Assembly: GCA_017554325.1 (NCBI GenBank)
Contig: JAFZIP010000005.1
Span: 62,001-126,000 of the forward strand
DNA: 64,000 nucleotides
DNA from: Bacteroidales bacterium
Lineage (GTDB): Bacteria > Bacteroidota > Bacteroidia > Bacteroidales > WCHB1-69
Reading direction: 5' to 3'
Position numbers and translations under genes: made by a program
Shown: in pieces, positions 37,020-45,316 of the stretch
How positions within the stretch are numbered: position 1 is the stretch's first letter
Layout: each line of letters starts with the position of its first letter
The notes under the pieces: model-generated
What the model was told of the DNA's origin: nothing
What the model saw: the letters and a program-made list of their open reading frames with translations, nothing else
Databases searched by the model: none

Positions 37020-39317
37020 ATGGACAACATAGTCATCACAGGTACTGGCATCATCAGTTCTTTGGGTGCCGGGAAAGAGGAAACGTTGAAAAGACTGCGG
37101 TCCGGGCAAAAGGTCATCGGGCCTATTCAACATATCCGCACCAAGCACAGCTACTTGCCTGCCGGAGAAGTGGAATACAGCGATGAGCAGTTGAAAGAAC
37201 TCATCCAATACCACGATGATAAGGGTATCATCACCCGCACCTCTCTATTAGCTCGGGTAGCATTGAAAGAGGCTTTGGAGGAGGCTCGTCTAAACGGCAC
37301 CAGCGGACAACGTATCGTCCTCATCTCGGGCAACACCGTGGGTGGTATGGAGAAGAGTGAGCAGTATTATCACGATTTTCTCAACAACAACAGCAGGAAC
37401 GAGTACATCGCCATGCATGACTGCGGTGCCTGCACCGATGTGATTGCCAAAGAATTCGACGGACATTTCTCCTTGATCACCACTATTTCCACGGCCTGTT
37501 CCTCCGCAGCCAACGCCATCATCCTCGGTGCCAACATCCTCAAAGAGGATCGCGCTGACATCGTGGTGGTGGGCGGCACAGAGTGCATCTCCAAGTTCCA
37601 CCTCAACGGATTCAACACCTTGATGATTCTGGACAAGGAGCCCTGCCGGCCGTTCGATGCCGAACGTCACGGCCTCAACCTTGGCGAAGGGGCAGCCTAT
37701 TTGGTCATGGAAAAGGAAGGAACGGCCCGTCGTCGCAACGTGCAGCCCGTATGCAAATTGTCAGGCTATGGCAATGCCTGCGACGCGTTCCATCAGACTG
37801 CCACATCGCCCAACGGTCAAGGCGCGTTTCTGGCCATGAGCAAGGCGCTGGAATCCAGCGGACTGAAACCCGAAGACATCGACTACATCAATGCGCACGG
37901 CACGGGCACCGGCAACAACGACGAGTGCGAGGGCATCGCCATGATGCGTGTCTTCGGCGACAAGATGCCCCCTGTATCATCTACAAAATCGTACACCGGT
38001 CACACCACCAGCGCGGCGGGAGGCGTGGAGAGCGTCATCTCCATACTCGCCCTCACCCACAGGTTCATCCCCGCCAACCTCGGCTACCAAACCCCCATCG
38101 AGGGGCACAACTTCAAGCCAGTGGACCACGTTATCGAGAACGTATCCCTCAAGCACATTCTCACCAACTCGTTCGGATTCGGAGGCAACGACTCCTCCTG
38201 CATCTTTTCCGTCATCGAGACGGAATCTCCAAATAATCCGGACAATCGTAAAGTGCAGCCGTGTTACATCCAATCAGCCGCCCACATTTCCATTCAGCAG
38301 CCCATTACGGACGATTGGTTCCTGAAACCTATCCTGCCTGCACAGGCATACAACGAGAGCCTGGAGCCAGACTATAGCAAATACTTCTCCCCTATGGCAG
38401 CCCGTCGCATGGGCCGGTTGCTGAAACGTTCCGTTGCAACCGCCGTGGAGGCCCTTGGCCAGAATGAAGTACCCGATGCCATCATCACCGGCACCGGACT
38501 GGGCTGTATCGCCAATACAGAGAAGTTCCTGTCCGCCATGATTGACAACGATGAGGATTTCCTGCAGCCCACCTATTTCATGCAATCCACCCACAACACC
38601 ATCAGTTCGCAGGTTGCCCAACACCTCAAGTGCCACGGCTACAACTGTACCTACTCGCACCGGGGAACGTCCTTCGACAGCAGCCTGTTCGACGCGTTTT
38701 TGCAAATGCACTCCGGAGACATCCGCAGCGCACTGGTGGGCGGGCACGATGAGATGACGCCCAATTATTTCAAGATGTTAGGCAAAATCGGTTATTGGAA
38801 AGATGGCGATATCAGCCCTGACACCCTGAAAAAGGCCGACAGTCAGGGAGCCCTTTCGGGAAGCTGTTCCTTGAACATGCTGCTGACCGACCATGCCAAC
38901 CCTGACACGCTTTGCAAAATCGAAGGGATGGAGATGCTCTACGAGCCCACCATCCACGATCTGAAAGCTGCCGCCTGCCGAATGCTGCAACAAGCCGGAC
39001 TCACGGTTCAAGACCTGGACGCTGTGGTATCCGGATTGAGCGGTGACCGTGACAACGATGCCGTTTACAACTCTTTTACTGAACAGTTGTGCCCTGAGAA
39101 GCCCGTCATTTGGTACAAACACATCTTCGGTGAATCCTTCTGCGCATCCGCTTTTGGTGTGTACGCAGGAGCTTTGTGCCTGCGTCATAATACAATCCCT
39201 GCACATTTGTTGTACCATACTTCAGGAGACATTAGCGGTGTCAAGCATATTTTAGTACACAATCATTTCCATAATAAAGATCATTCATTAATCCTTATAT
39301 CATCATGTTCCTATTGA
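37020..39317 (+). CDS. Ketosynthase-chain length factor fusion
   Basis: 765 residues from the ATG at 37020; a TTG lies directly before it. The first 400 are an active ketosynthase: Cys160 in ISTACSSAAN, NAHGTGTGNND, SYTGHTTSAAG, NSFGFGGNDSSCIF. The second half (about 420-765) is a ketosynthase-like fold without the active Cys (MQSTHNTISSQVAQ, NCTYSHRGTSFDSSL, LVGGHDEMTP). That is the hallmark of a chain length factor. In type II systems the two are separate proteins that form a heterodimer, as ApeO/ApeR-like pairs do. Joining them fixes the pairing. The stop overlaps the next gene by 13 bases. Confidence 0.85.
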   Translation: MDNIVITGTGIISSLGAGKEETLKRLRSGQKVIGPIQHIRTKHSYLPAGEVEYSDEQLKELIQYHDDKGIITRTSLLARVALKEALEEARLNGTSGQRIVLISGNTVGGMEKSEQYYHDFLNNNSRNEYIAMHDCGACTDVIAKEFDGHFSLITTISTACSSAANAIILGANILKEDRADIVVVGGTECISKFHLNGFNTLMILDKEPCRPFDAERHGLNLGEGAAYLVMEKEGTARRRNVQPVCKLSGYGNACDAFHQTATSPNGQGAFLAMSKALESSGLKPEDIDYINAHGTGTGNNDECEGIAMMRVFGDKMPPVSSTKSYTGHTTSAAGGVESVISILALTHRFIPANLGYQTPIEGHNFKPVDHVIENVSLKHILTNSFGFGGNDSSCIFSVIETESPNNPDNRKVQPCYIQSAAHISIQQPITDDWFLKPILPAQAYNESLEPDYSKYFSPMAARRMGRLLKRSVATAVEALGQNEVPDAIITGTGLGCIANTEKFLSAMIDNDEDFLQPTYFMQSTHNTISSQVAQHLKCHGYNCTYSHRGTSFDSSLFDAFLQMHSGDIRSALVGGHDEMTPNYFKMLGKIGYWKDGDISPDTLKKADSQGALSGSCSLNMLLTDHANPDTLCKIEGMEMLYEPTIHDLKAAACRMLQQAGLTVQDLDAVVSGLSGDRDNDAVYNSFTEQLCPEKPVIWYKHIFGESFCASAFGVYAGALCLRHNTIPAHLLYHTSGDISGVKHILVHNHFHNKDHSLILISSCSY

Positions 39318-39661
39318 TTATCCTTATTATTGTTCAATCCATATTACTTGTAGCAGCGCAAATCCTTCTGAAAATTTCCGTGCAGCATTTCGGAACTTTT
39401 TCCTGGACATGGCAGTACTTCAAGAATGTGTTCTCCACTTGGCAGCTTGCCGTTTCGGGCGTTTGCGTGCTTTCCGCCATGCTGATTTGGATGTACGTGC
39501 TCAAGCATTATGAGTTCAGCGTCTCCTACCCGATGCTCTCCATTAGCTACATCATCGGACTCATTGCCGCACAGTTCGTCTTCCACGAAGTAATTCCTCT
39601 CACCCGCTGGATTGGAGTGGTCATTGTCATGATCGGCGTTTTTCTCATTGCCAAAAGTTAA
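39305..39661 (+). CDS. Small four-helix SMR/EamA-like membrane protein
   Basis: 118 residues with four predicted membrane segments (about 2-20, 45-62, 70-91, 98-116) and the PMLSISYIIGLIAAQFVFHE block of small multidrug-resistance/EmrE-like transporters. It overlaps the KS-CLF gene by 13 bases, so the two are coupled. It may move a precursor or lipid intermediate of the pigment across the inner membrane, like ArnE/F-type flippases. Substrate unknown. Confidence 0.8.
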   Translation: MFLLIILIIVQSILLVAAQILLKISVQHFGTFSWTWQYFKNVFSTWQLAVSGVCVLSAMLIWMYVLKHYEFSVSYPMLSISYIIGLIAAQFVFHEVIPLTRWIGVVIVMIGVFLIAKS

Positions 39662-39691
39662 TCTTTTCTCTGAATTGCCACGAGACACCAT

Positions 39692-39754
39692 TTTAAACTA
39701 TCTGGACTTTTCAGTCTCTGTACACGCCGGAATTTTAACTCCATCAGCCTTATG
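39692..39754 (+). repeat. Duplicated lolA leader (left copy)
   Basis: TTTAAACTA, GGACTTTTCAG, CTCT and a following CATCA-CC-TATGAAA block match the lolA leader at 44618-44680 (25 of the first 28 bases identical). The copy ends in ATGAAATAA, so it cannot encode a protein. It marks the left boundary of the island between the SMR gene and lolA. Confidence 0.7.
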
Positions 39755-39871
39755 AAATAAAAGGGGAACCTATTCTTCCTCGTTTATCCTGCTGCCAGAG
39801 GCAGATTCCCAAACACGCCGCACGGAAGTTCGGTGTTTTGGTATCCAATGATTATTAGTGTGGTCTATACG

Positions 39872-40519
39872 TTATTTTTGGCAAAGGGTTTCCGGTGTGC
39901 ATCCAAGCACACGTGACAAAGCCAAGACAGTCTGCGCCTCTGCCTTCCGGATGTCCTGATCTTCTTGTTCGTATGCCTGAATCATGCGAAGCGAGACACC
40001 TGCCCGTTCCGCGAGGTCCCTTTGTGTGAGTCGCTGTTGCTTCCGGATGGTTTTCAGTGAATTATGTCGTTCTGACAAATGCCGACTAATGATGGCATTA
40101 GCACTTTCGACAAACTTCGACAGATCCGCCTCATGCAAAGTGGGATACATCGAAAGTATGGTATTGATATCCAAACCATTCCGTTGAATAAACGAAAACG
40201 TGTAAGCCGTTTGCCATTGGTAGTAGGCTAATGTCCATCCTGCCCAATATTCTGGGGTTCGTTCCAACGGGCTATATATTGTTTCAGGAATCTGGATGTC
40301 GGACGATCTTGCCAACACGATACGCATCAATTCCATTCCTGACAAACCGGAGATATATCGGGGGTTGCCGGTCTCTATCTGTGCGGCAACTCCGCTGGAG
40401 AGGAACATCTCGTGAAAGACGGTAATGTCGCAATGTGCGATATGGACAGCACAGTCGAGCATGGTGCCCATGTTGTGCATAGCATCCTCAAGGTACAATC
40501 GGTTATAGGCGTGGGGCAT
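39872..40519 (-). CDS. XRE-family protein, putative antitoxin
   Basis: 215 residues. The first 140 are a helical domain I do not recognise (EYWAGWTLAYYQWQTAYTF). The C-terminal 65 form a Cro/C1-type helix-turn-helix (LKTIRKQQRLTQRDLAERAGVSLRMIQAYEQ). Its start overlaps the end of the DUF3990 gene by 17 bases, and both are on the minus strand, as expected for a toxin-antitoxin pair. A 12-base perfect palindrome before the upstream gene is a candidate operator for this protein. Confidence 0.75.
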   Translation of the reverse strand: MPHAYNRLYLEDAMHNMGTMLDCAVHIAHCDITVFHEMFLSSGVAAQIETGNPRYISGLSGMELMRIVLARSSDIQIPETIYSPLERTPEYWAGWTLAYYQWQTAYTFSFIQRNGLDINTILSMYPTLHEADLSKFVESANAIISRHLSERHNSLKTIRKQQRLTQRDLAERAGVSLRMIQAYEQEDQDIRKAEAQTVLALSRVLGCTPETLCQK

Positions 40520-41180
40520 CGTTGGTCCAGTTTTGTCTCAAAATATCAATCATATAGATGGCATCCGCAGCTGCAACCATTGTCTTATCGTTTTGGAAAT
40601 CCTCACGTGCCTGACGATCGCGCGCCATCCGTTTGGGATAGTATTGGCTGCTATCTACGGGAATACTTTCGATGAATGTCAGTTGGGAGAACGCTTTTTC
40701 GCTTTTCAATACTACCTGCTCTCCCAAATTCCCTAACATCATCGCCTTGCGCAACTGCTCCAAAGAAATAGTGTTGTTCAAAAAGGCGTTGGCAAAAGCA
40801 AAATAGGAATCATCGGCACGATAACCGATAATCAGGTCGTAATGCTCATATTCGGGCATAAAGGTGTTCAGAAGGTATCCTTTTGCCTCCATTGGCAGTC
40901 CCTGCGACAGCACAAAAGTTCTGTTTTTCAGCAGAATTGAGAGCCAATTCAGGATATGATAGGGCTTTGTGTTCAAATGAAGGACATTCAGTCCCTCAAG
41001 ATTAAGCGCATAATGATTGGCAAAGCCGTTGCTCTTTTCGGTGCTGGCCCATTCTTTAGCAAGTTCAAGATTTTCAGTACAATAAAAACCTAATCCATAG
41101 TCATTCTTTGGGTTTCCGATACCAAGCGCAGGTCGTTCAATCACCTTTGTTGAGCCGTGATATATTGTCAGATTTTTCAT
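40503..41180 (-). CDS. DUF3990 ADP-ribosyltransferase-like protein, putative toxin
   Basis: 225 residues. The N-terminal YHGSTKVIERP (8-18) and NDYGLGFYCTENLELAKEWA (27-46) are the signature of DUF3990. This family is thought to have the ADP-ribosyltransferase fold, with His of YHG and the GLGFY-T strand forming the NAD pocket. A later GYRADDSYFAFANAFL block also fits. Paired with the XRE gene downstream it is probably the toxic half of a toxin-antitoxin system; the modified target is unknown. The gene has its own -7 box (41207-41214) and a palindromic operator candidate. Confidence 0.75.
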   Translation of the reverse strand: MKNLTIYHGSTKVIERPALGIGNPKNDYGLGFYCTENLELAKEWASTEKSNGFANHYALNLEGLNVLHLNTKPYHILNWLSILLKNRTFVLSQGLPMEAKGYLLNTFMPEYEHYDLIIGYRADDSYFAFANAFLNNTISLEQLRKAMMLGNLGEQVVLKSEKAFSQLTFIESIPVDSSQYYPKRMARDRQAREDFQNDKTMVAAADAIYMIDILRQNWTNDAPRL

Positions 41181-41187
41181 AAAACTA

Positions 41188-41199
41188 TCGTTATAACGA
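41188..41199. promoter_or_regulatory. Palindromic operator candidate of the DUF3990/XRE pair
   Basis: TCGTTATAACGA is a perfect 12-base palindrome. It lies between the minus-strand -7 box (TATTTTTG at 41214-41207) and the start codon at 41180. This is the usual position for autorepression by an XRE antitoxin. Confidence 0.6.
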
Positions 41200-41230
41200 G
41201 ACTTTGCAAAAATACATTTTTTTTGAAATA

Positions 41231-41261
41231 TTGCGTTAGATAAATAAAAAGTTTATTTTTG
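41231..41261 (+). promoter_or_regulatory. Promoter of the structured leader
   Basis: TTG at 41231-41233 and TATTTTTG at 41254-41261, spaced by 20 bases. It diverges from the DUF3990 promoter. The first start codon downstream is at 41654, so the leader is nearly 390 bases long. Confidence 0.6.
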
Positions 41262-41345
41262 CGGATAGATTCTTCTGGGAAAAGAGTCCTTAGGATAAAT
41301 AGGTATTAACCAAACATATTGCTTATGAGAAAAACCGCATAATCC

Positions 41346-41565
41346 GTTTATGCACACCATAGAATAGGAAAAAGCGAAGTAGCTTATACACTGGATGTCT
41401 TGAAACTTCGACACTTTCAAATGATACTTCCAAGAGTAAAGCGACGACGCTCCCGCCAACTGGCGTGGGCTTTACTCGTTGTAATTGGGAAGTATCAGGT
41501 AGTCGAAGACCTCAAGACATCCAATGAAAGCGAAAAAGTGCCACGCTTTTTTTGTGTGCATAGAC
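41346..41565 (+). ncRNA. 220-nt long imperfect hairpin, structured leader or small RNA
   Basis: Nested inverted repeats pair from outside inward. GTTTATGCACAC (41346-41357) pairs with 41554-41565. AAAAAGCG (41369-41376) pairs with 41544-41551. TGGATGTCTTGA (41392-41403) pairs perfectly with 41512-41523. CTTCGAC (41406-41412) pairs with 41502-41508, and GATACTTCC (41423-41431) with the matching arm ending at 41496. GAGTAAAGC (41434-41442) pairs with 41469-41477. The tip is CGCC-AACT-GGCG (41454-41465). No family is recognised. It lies in the leader of the exported protein and BspA-repeat genes and has its own promoter, so it may be a regulatory leader, an independent RNA, or a non-autonomous mobile element. 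Confidence 0.7.
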
Positions 41566-41653
41566 ATTCAACACCTTTCGGCACGTCAGCAATCAGTTAT
41601 TATCATAAAAAACCGATGATGCCGGATGGGATATAACACGGCAAGAAAAGAGA

Positions 41654-42001
41654 ATGAAAAAAATCCTTAAATATGCGAGTTTGACAGCTCTCGTAATGAC
41701 GATGGTGTTTGCCTTCAGCGCTTTCACTCCGGTAAATGACACCCTGTCAGAGAAATCCTGCAAGGTCACAGTCAAGTATTCCAACGGTGACCTTGCCGAT
41801 AACGTTACGGTATCAGCCTATTATAAGGGATTCGGTGGCGGTTACCACGATTTCAAAACAAACGATAATGGTGTAGTGACACTGACTTGGGATGCTCACG
41901 ACATAGAATACTTGTTGGTAAAGGGAGACAAGTACGAGGTGGACTACAGTGATGGTAAAAGCTACACATTAACCCTCAAAAAGAAACACAAATATGACTA
42001 A
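41654..42001 (+). CDS. Small exported protein of unknown function
   Basis: 115 residues with a signal peptide (MKKILKYASLTALVMTMVFAFSAF). The mature part is a short beta-rich domain (CKVTVKYSNGDLADNVTVSAYYKGF, VVTLTWDAHDIEYLLVKGDKYEV) like the carboxypeptidase-regulatory/transthyretin-type folds used in surface proteins. It overlaps the next gene by 8 bases. The long structured leader upstream suggests controlled expression. Function unknown. Confidence 0.7.
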   Translation: MKKILKYASLTALVMTMVFAFSAFTPVNDTLSEKSCKVTVKYSNGDLADNVTVSAYYKGFGGGYHDFKTNDNGVVTLTWDAHDIEYLLVKGDKYEVDYSDGKSYTLTLKKKHKYD

Positions 42002-43235
42002 ACGAATCTTTACTGCACTGGTGTTGCTGATGGCAATGCCAGCCCTTGTCTTTGCGCAACAGCAACCTCAAAGCAAACCATGGGCGAAACTAAGCAACGG
42101 AGTGCTCACATTCTGGTATGGGCCTAAACCCGCCCCTCCTTCACAAGTCACCTGCACTGGCTGCGGCAAAAAAATAGCCTGGTCAACCAACTATTGTGCC
42201 AATTGCGGGGCCAAGAATCCCAAAGACTTCCCTGTGTACAACGCATTGGACACAACATCGCATTTTAATGATTGGCGTAAGGGTGTGAAAAGACCGTGGT
42301 ACGACAAAAGGGAAGAAATTAAGAAAGTGGTATTTGAGACATCCTTTAAGCAAGTAACTAACATCTACTCGACAGAATTTTGGTTCTATGGTATGGAAAA
42401 CCTGGAGACAATTGTAGGAATGGAAAACTTGAACACCTCCAACGTGACAAGTATGAGGGGAATGTTTGAGGATTGCTATAAACTCACATCGCTCGATGTG
42501 ACTCGTTTCAACACGGCAAAAGTGACGGATATGTCTCACATGTTCGACGGATGTTCTAATCTTACATCGCTCGATGTGACTCGTTTCAACACGGCAAAAG
42601 TGACGGATATGTCTTTCATGTTCGGATGTTATAAACTCACATCACTTGATGTAACTCATTTCAACACAGAAAATGTTACAAATATGCGTTTTATGTTCGA
42701 CGGATGTTCTAATCTTACATCGCTTGATTTGTCACATCTCAACACGACCAAGGTAAAAAGCATGGAAAGAATGTTTGGGCATTGTAGTAATCTCGAATCG
42801 CTTGATTTGTCACACTTCAACACGACCAAGGTAAAAAATATGGCTAGAATGTTTTTGAACTGTGCTAAACTTAAATCACTTAATCTTTCCAATTTCAATA
42901 CGGACAATGTAGAGTATATGGAAGGGATGTTTGATGAATGCAGAAGTCTCGTTTCTCTTGATTTGTCACATTTCAACACCTCTAAGGTAAAAAGGATGTC
43001 ATACATGTTTGAATCTTGTGAAAAATTGACCACACTTGATATATCCAATTTCGATACAAGGGCGGTTGAACAGGGAGAAATGAGAGCTTTATTTTTTAAT
43101 AGTGGATTAAAAACTATCTATGTATCCGCAACGACTTGGGCACCTCAACGTTTTGGATACCAAGGAAGCTGGCAAAACACTTTATGGGATAATACCGACA
43201 ACTTTGAATGTCATGCCCAAATAATTAAGAAATAG
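41994..43235 (+). CDS. Exported BspA-type (DUF285) repeat protein with zinc ribbon
   Basis: 413 residues: signal peptide (MTKRIFTALVLLMAMPALVFAQ), a two-CxxC zinc-ribbon-like element (Cys 54, 57, 68, 71), then nine repeats of about 26 residues of the form NT-KVT-M--MF--C-NLTSLDVTRF (about 145-375). Such BspA/DUF285 repeats form solenoids and act as adhesins in other species. Two repeats are nearly identical at the DNA level, so the array is recently expanded. A zinc ribbon next to a signal peptide is odd, since these are usually cytoplasmic. No T9SS sorting domain is present. A strong terminator follows. Confidence 0.8.
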   Translation: MTKRIFTALVLLMAMPALVFAQQQPQSKPWAKLSNGVLTFWYGPKPAPPSQVTCTGCGKKIAWSTNYCANCGAKNPKDFPVYNALDTTSHFNDWRKGVKRPWYDKREEIKKVVFETSFKQVTNIYSTEFWFYGMENLETIVGMENLNTSNVTSMRGMFEDCYKLTSLDVTRFNTAKVTDMSHMFDGCSNLTSLDVTRFNTAKVTDMSFMFGCYKLTSLDVTHFNTENVTNMRFMFDGCSNLTSLDLSHLNTTKVKSMERMFGHCSNLESLDLSHFNTTKVKNMARMFLNCAKLKSLNLSNFNTDNVEYMEGMFDECRSLVSLDLSHFNTSKVKRMSYMFESCEKLTTLDISNFDTRAVEQGEMRALFFNSGLKTIYVSATTWAPQRFGYQGSWQNTLWDNTDNFECHAQIIKK

Positions 43236-43245
43236 AAGCATTTGT

Positions 43246-43273
43246 AAAGGGAGTCTCGGTTGGGACTCCCTTT
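43246..43273. terminator. Terminator between convergent genes
   Basis: A 10-bp perfect stem AAAGGGAGTC/GACTCCCTTT with an 8-base loop. It lies just after the BspA-repeat gene and before the convergent Fic gene, and could serve both. Confidence 0.75.
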
Positions 43274-43342
43274 AAATTGAAGTGCCGCACTGTTCTGCTG
43301 CCGACATAATGAGATGGCGGAAACTTCCTCGTAAATATTACC

Positions 43343-44443
43343 CTATAACAGATTGTCTGTCAACACATAGTGCGTGCTGCGGCCACCCGAGGGGGCTTTC
43401 ACAAGAATCCGCTTGTTCAGCAAGTCGGTGATATCGCGCAAGGCTGTGTCGGGGGAACATTTGCAGATTTTGGCCCATTTGCTGCTGGTAAGTGCGCCCT
43501 CGAAACCATCCCACAGCAGGTTCACCATCTTGTTCTGCCGTTCGTTCATGACCGTTTGCCTACGTGATTCCCAAAACGAGGCCTTGCAGAGCGTGCGGTC
43601 AATGGCCCCCTGGGCACTGATTATCGCATGATCTAAGGCATCTAAAAACCAAATCATCCAATCTGTGATATCGAGGGTTCCCTTCTGTGTGATTTCCAGC
43701 ACATTATAATATACCATACGTTCTTTGGCTATCTGTGCTGACATACTGTAGAACCGATACGAAGTTCCGTCGGCTTTGGCCAGCAGCATATCCGTGATAG
43801 TACGCGCCAGACGTCCGTTGCCGTCGCTGAACGGGTGGATGCTCACAAACCAGAGATGGGCGATGGCCGCTTTCAATAGGGGATCAATTTCTTGGTCTGA
43901 ATTCAGCCATTGCAGGAACTCTGCCATCATTTGCGGTACCATCCGTGACGGGGGAGCTTCATAGTGAACAGTTTCCTTGCCATAACGTCCGGAAACCACC
44001 TGCATGGGAGCTTCGCTTTGCCGCCAGTTCCCCACAGTGATACGGGACCGGATTCCTTGGTTCGGGAAAAGTGCAGAATGCCATCCGAAAAGACGTTCCT
44101 TCGTGAGCGGTTGCGAGTAGTGATGCAAAGCATCGAACATTACATCCACCACCCCTTCGATGTAGCGATCGGCAGTCGGCACGCCTTGACGATCCATCCC
44201 CAGCTGCCATGCCACAGAAGAGCGGACTTCTTCCGCATTCAAGATCACGCCTTCAATTTCGGAGGATTTGATAATGTCAGCGGACATAACATCCAGCACC
44301 ACCGGACTTTTTACGTCAAAGCCCAGCGTATCTGCCATTCCGAGCAATCGTCCTTGTTGATAGCGGACCTGTCCCAACTTTTCCGTAATCAATGCAGGAT
44401 TCCACTGAAAATGAGGCCATTCAATGTTTTCCCAAATATACAT
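43343..44443 (-). CDS. Fic-domain protein (DUF4172 type), probable AMP-transferase
   Basis: 366 residues. An N-terminal DUF4172-like region carries the inhibitory motif SSEIEG (60-65), so this is a class with a self-inhibiting N-terminal helix. The Fic core has HPFSDGNGRLAR (203-214) with the catalytic His203 intact. The C-terminus is a winged helix (WAKICKCSPDTALRDITDLLNKRILV). Such proteins transfer AMP to proteins and are kept inactive until the helix moves. It lies within the accessory island and is the last gene before the lolA leader. Its target is unknown. Confidence 0.9.
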   Translation of the reverse strand: MYIWENIEWPHFQWNPALITEKLGQVRYQQGRLLGMADTLGFDVKSPVVLDVMSADIIKSSEIEGVILNAEEVRSSVAWQLGMDRQGVPTADRYIEGVVDVMFDALHHYSQPLTKERLFGWHSALFPNQGIRSRITVGNWRQSEAPMQVVSGRYGKETVHYEAPPSRMVPQMMAEFLQWLNSDQEIDPLLKAAIAHLWFVSIHPFSDGNGRLARTITDMLLAKADGTSYRFYSMSAQIAKERMVYYNVLEITQKGTLDITDWMIWFLDALDHAIISAQGAIDRTLCKASFWESRRQTVMNERQNKMVNLLWDGFEGALTSSKWAKICKCSPDTALRDITDLLNKRILVKAPSGGRSTHYVLTDNLL

Positions 44444-44601
44444 TTCTATCGTTTTTAATTATCCTTGCGGAGAAAACCGCCGTCATTCTCCGCAAAATCT
44501 GCGGCAAAAATACACTTTTCTCCGCACGGGCAAGAAATTTTTCATTTTTTTGGTGTAACGGTTACTTTTGGCACACTCATACAATGTTCCCCAATTTTCA
44601 T

Positions 44602-44609
44602 TATTTTTG
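44602..44609 (+). promoter_or_regulatory. -7 promoter box of lolA
   Basis: TATTTTTG, 67 bases before the lolA ATG. A second TACTTTTG lies at 44563-44570. Confidence 0.45.
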
Positions 44610-44617
44610 CGCCCTCG

Positions 44618-44680
44618 TTTAAACTACCAGGACTTTTCAGCCTCTTGACTACATCTTCTTAATTTCATCATCCCTATGAA
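44618..44680 (+). repeat. Duplicated lolA leader (right copy)
   Basis: Intact leader of lolA including the ATGAAA start. It matches the broken copy at 39692-39754, and together they bracket the 4.9-kb accessory island. Confidence 0.7.
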
Positions 44681-45308
44681 AAAATTTATTTTCATTTTCT
44701 TCATAACCCTGACCGTCTGCCTTGCATACGCGCAAAGCAATTACGGTACCGAAGTCACCGGAGAGCAAAAAGCAGCCCTTGTCACCACCGTCGAGAAGGC
44801 ACATAAGCAGCTGACCACCCTGTCCGCATCCTTCACTCAGGAAAAGACATCGGCACTCCTTACCGACAAGGTTGTGCAAAAGGGCACGCTGAACTACAAG
44901 TCGCCCAACCAGCTTCGGTGGGAATACACCTCGCCCAAAGCCATGACCGTCATCTTCAGCAACGGCAAGGTGTTGCTCAAAACCGGGAGTACCACCACTA
45001 CGAATCCCAACAAAATGCTCAACGAGATGGGGGCAATGCTCATCAACACCATCAACGGCAGTTTTCTGAAAGAGAATCCGGATTTCAGCACCCGCTACTA
45101 CAAGAACAAATCCGGACAAATCGTGGCTGTGCTCACGCCCATCAACAAGAAAATCCAGAAATACTACAAGAATATCATCATCACACTCAATGGCAGCACC
45201 CACCTCGCCGACAAAGTGGTGCTGAACGAAACCAACGGGGATGCCACCACCATCATTTTCTCAGACAAAAAGACCAACATCACCCTGCCGGATTCCCTTT
45301 TCAAATAA
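44676..45308 (+). CDS. lolA: LolA-like outer-membrane lipoprotein carrier
   Basis: 210 residues with a signal peptide (MKKFIFIFFITLTVCLAYAQ) and the LolA core (LTTLSASFTQEKTSALL, KGTLNYKSPNQLRWEYTSPK, MTVIFSNGKVLLK). Aryl polyene clusters carry a LolA-like gene (ApeL). It is thought to carry the lipid-linked pigment across the periplasm. Its position with the dehydratase and glycosyltransferase genes supports this role over general lipoprotein transport. Confidence 0.87.
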   Translation: MKKFIFIFFITLTVCLAYAQSNYGTEVTGEQKAALVTTVEKAHKQLTTLSASFTQEKTSALLTDKVVQKGTLNYKSPNQLRWEYTSPKAMTVIFSNGKVLLKTGSTTTTNPNKMLNEMGAMLINTINGSFLKENPDFSTRYYKNKSGQIVAVLTPINKKIQKYYKNIIITLNGSTHLADKVVLNETNGDATTIIFSDKKTNITLPDSLFK

Positions 45309-45316
45309 ACATAATC

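Noticed and set aside
42470..43000. Tandem DNA repeats as a CRISPR or satellite
   Set aside because: They encode the regular BspA-type protein repeats in one frame.
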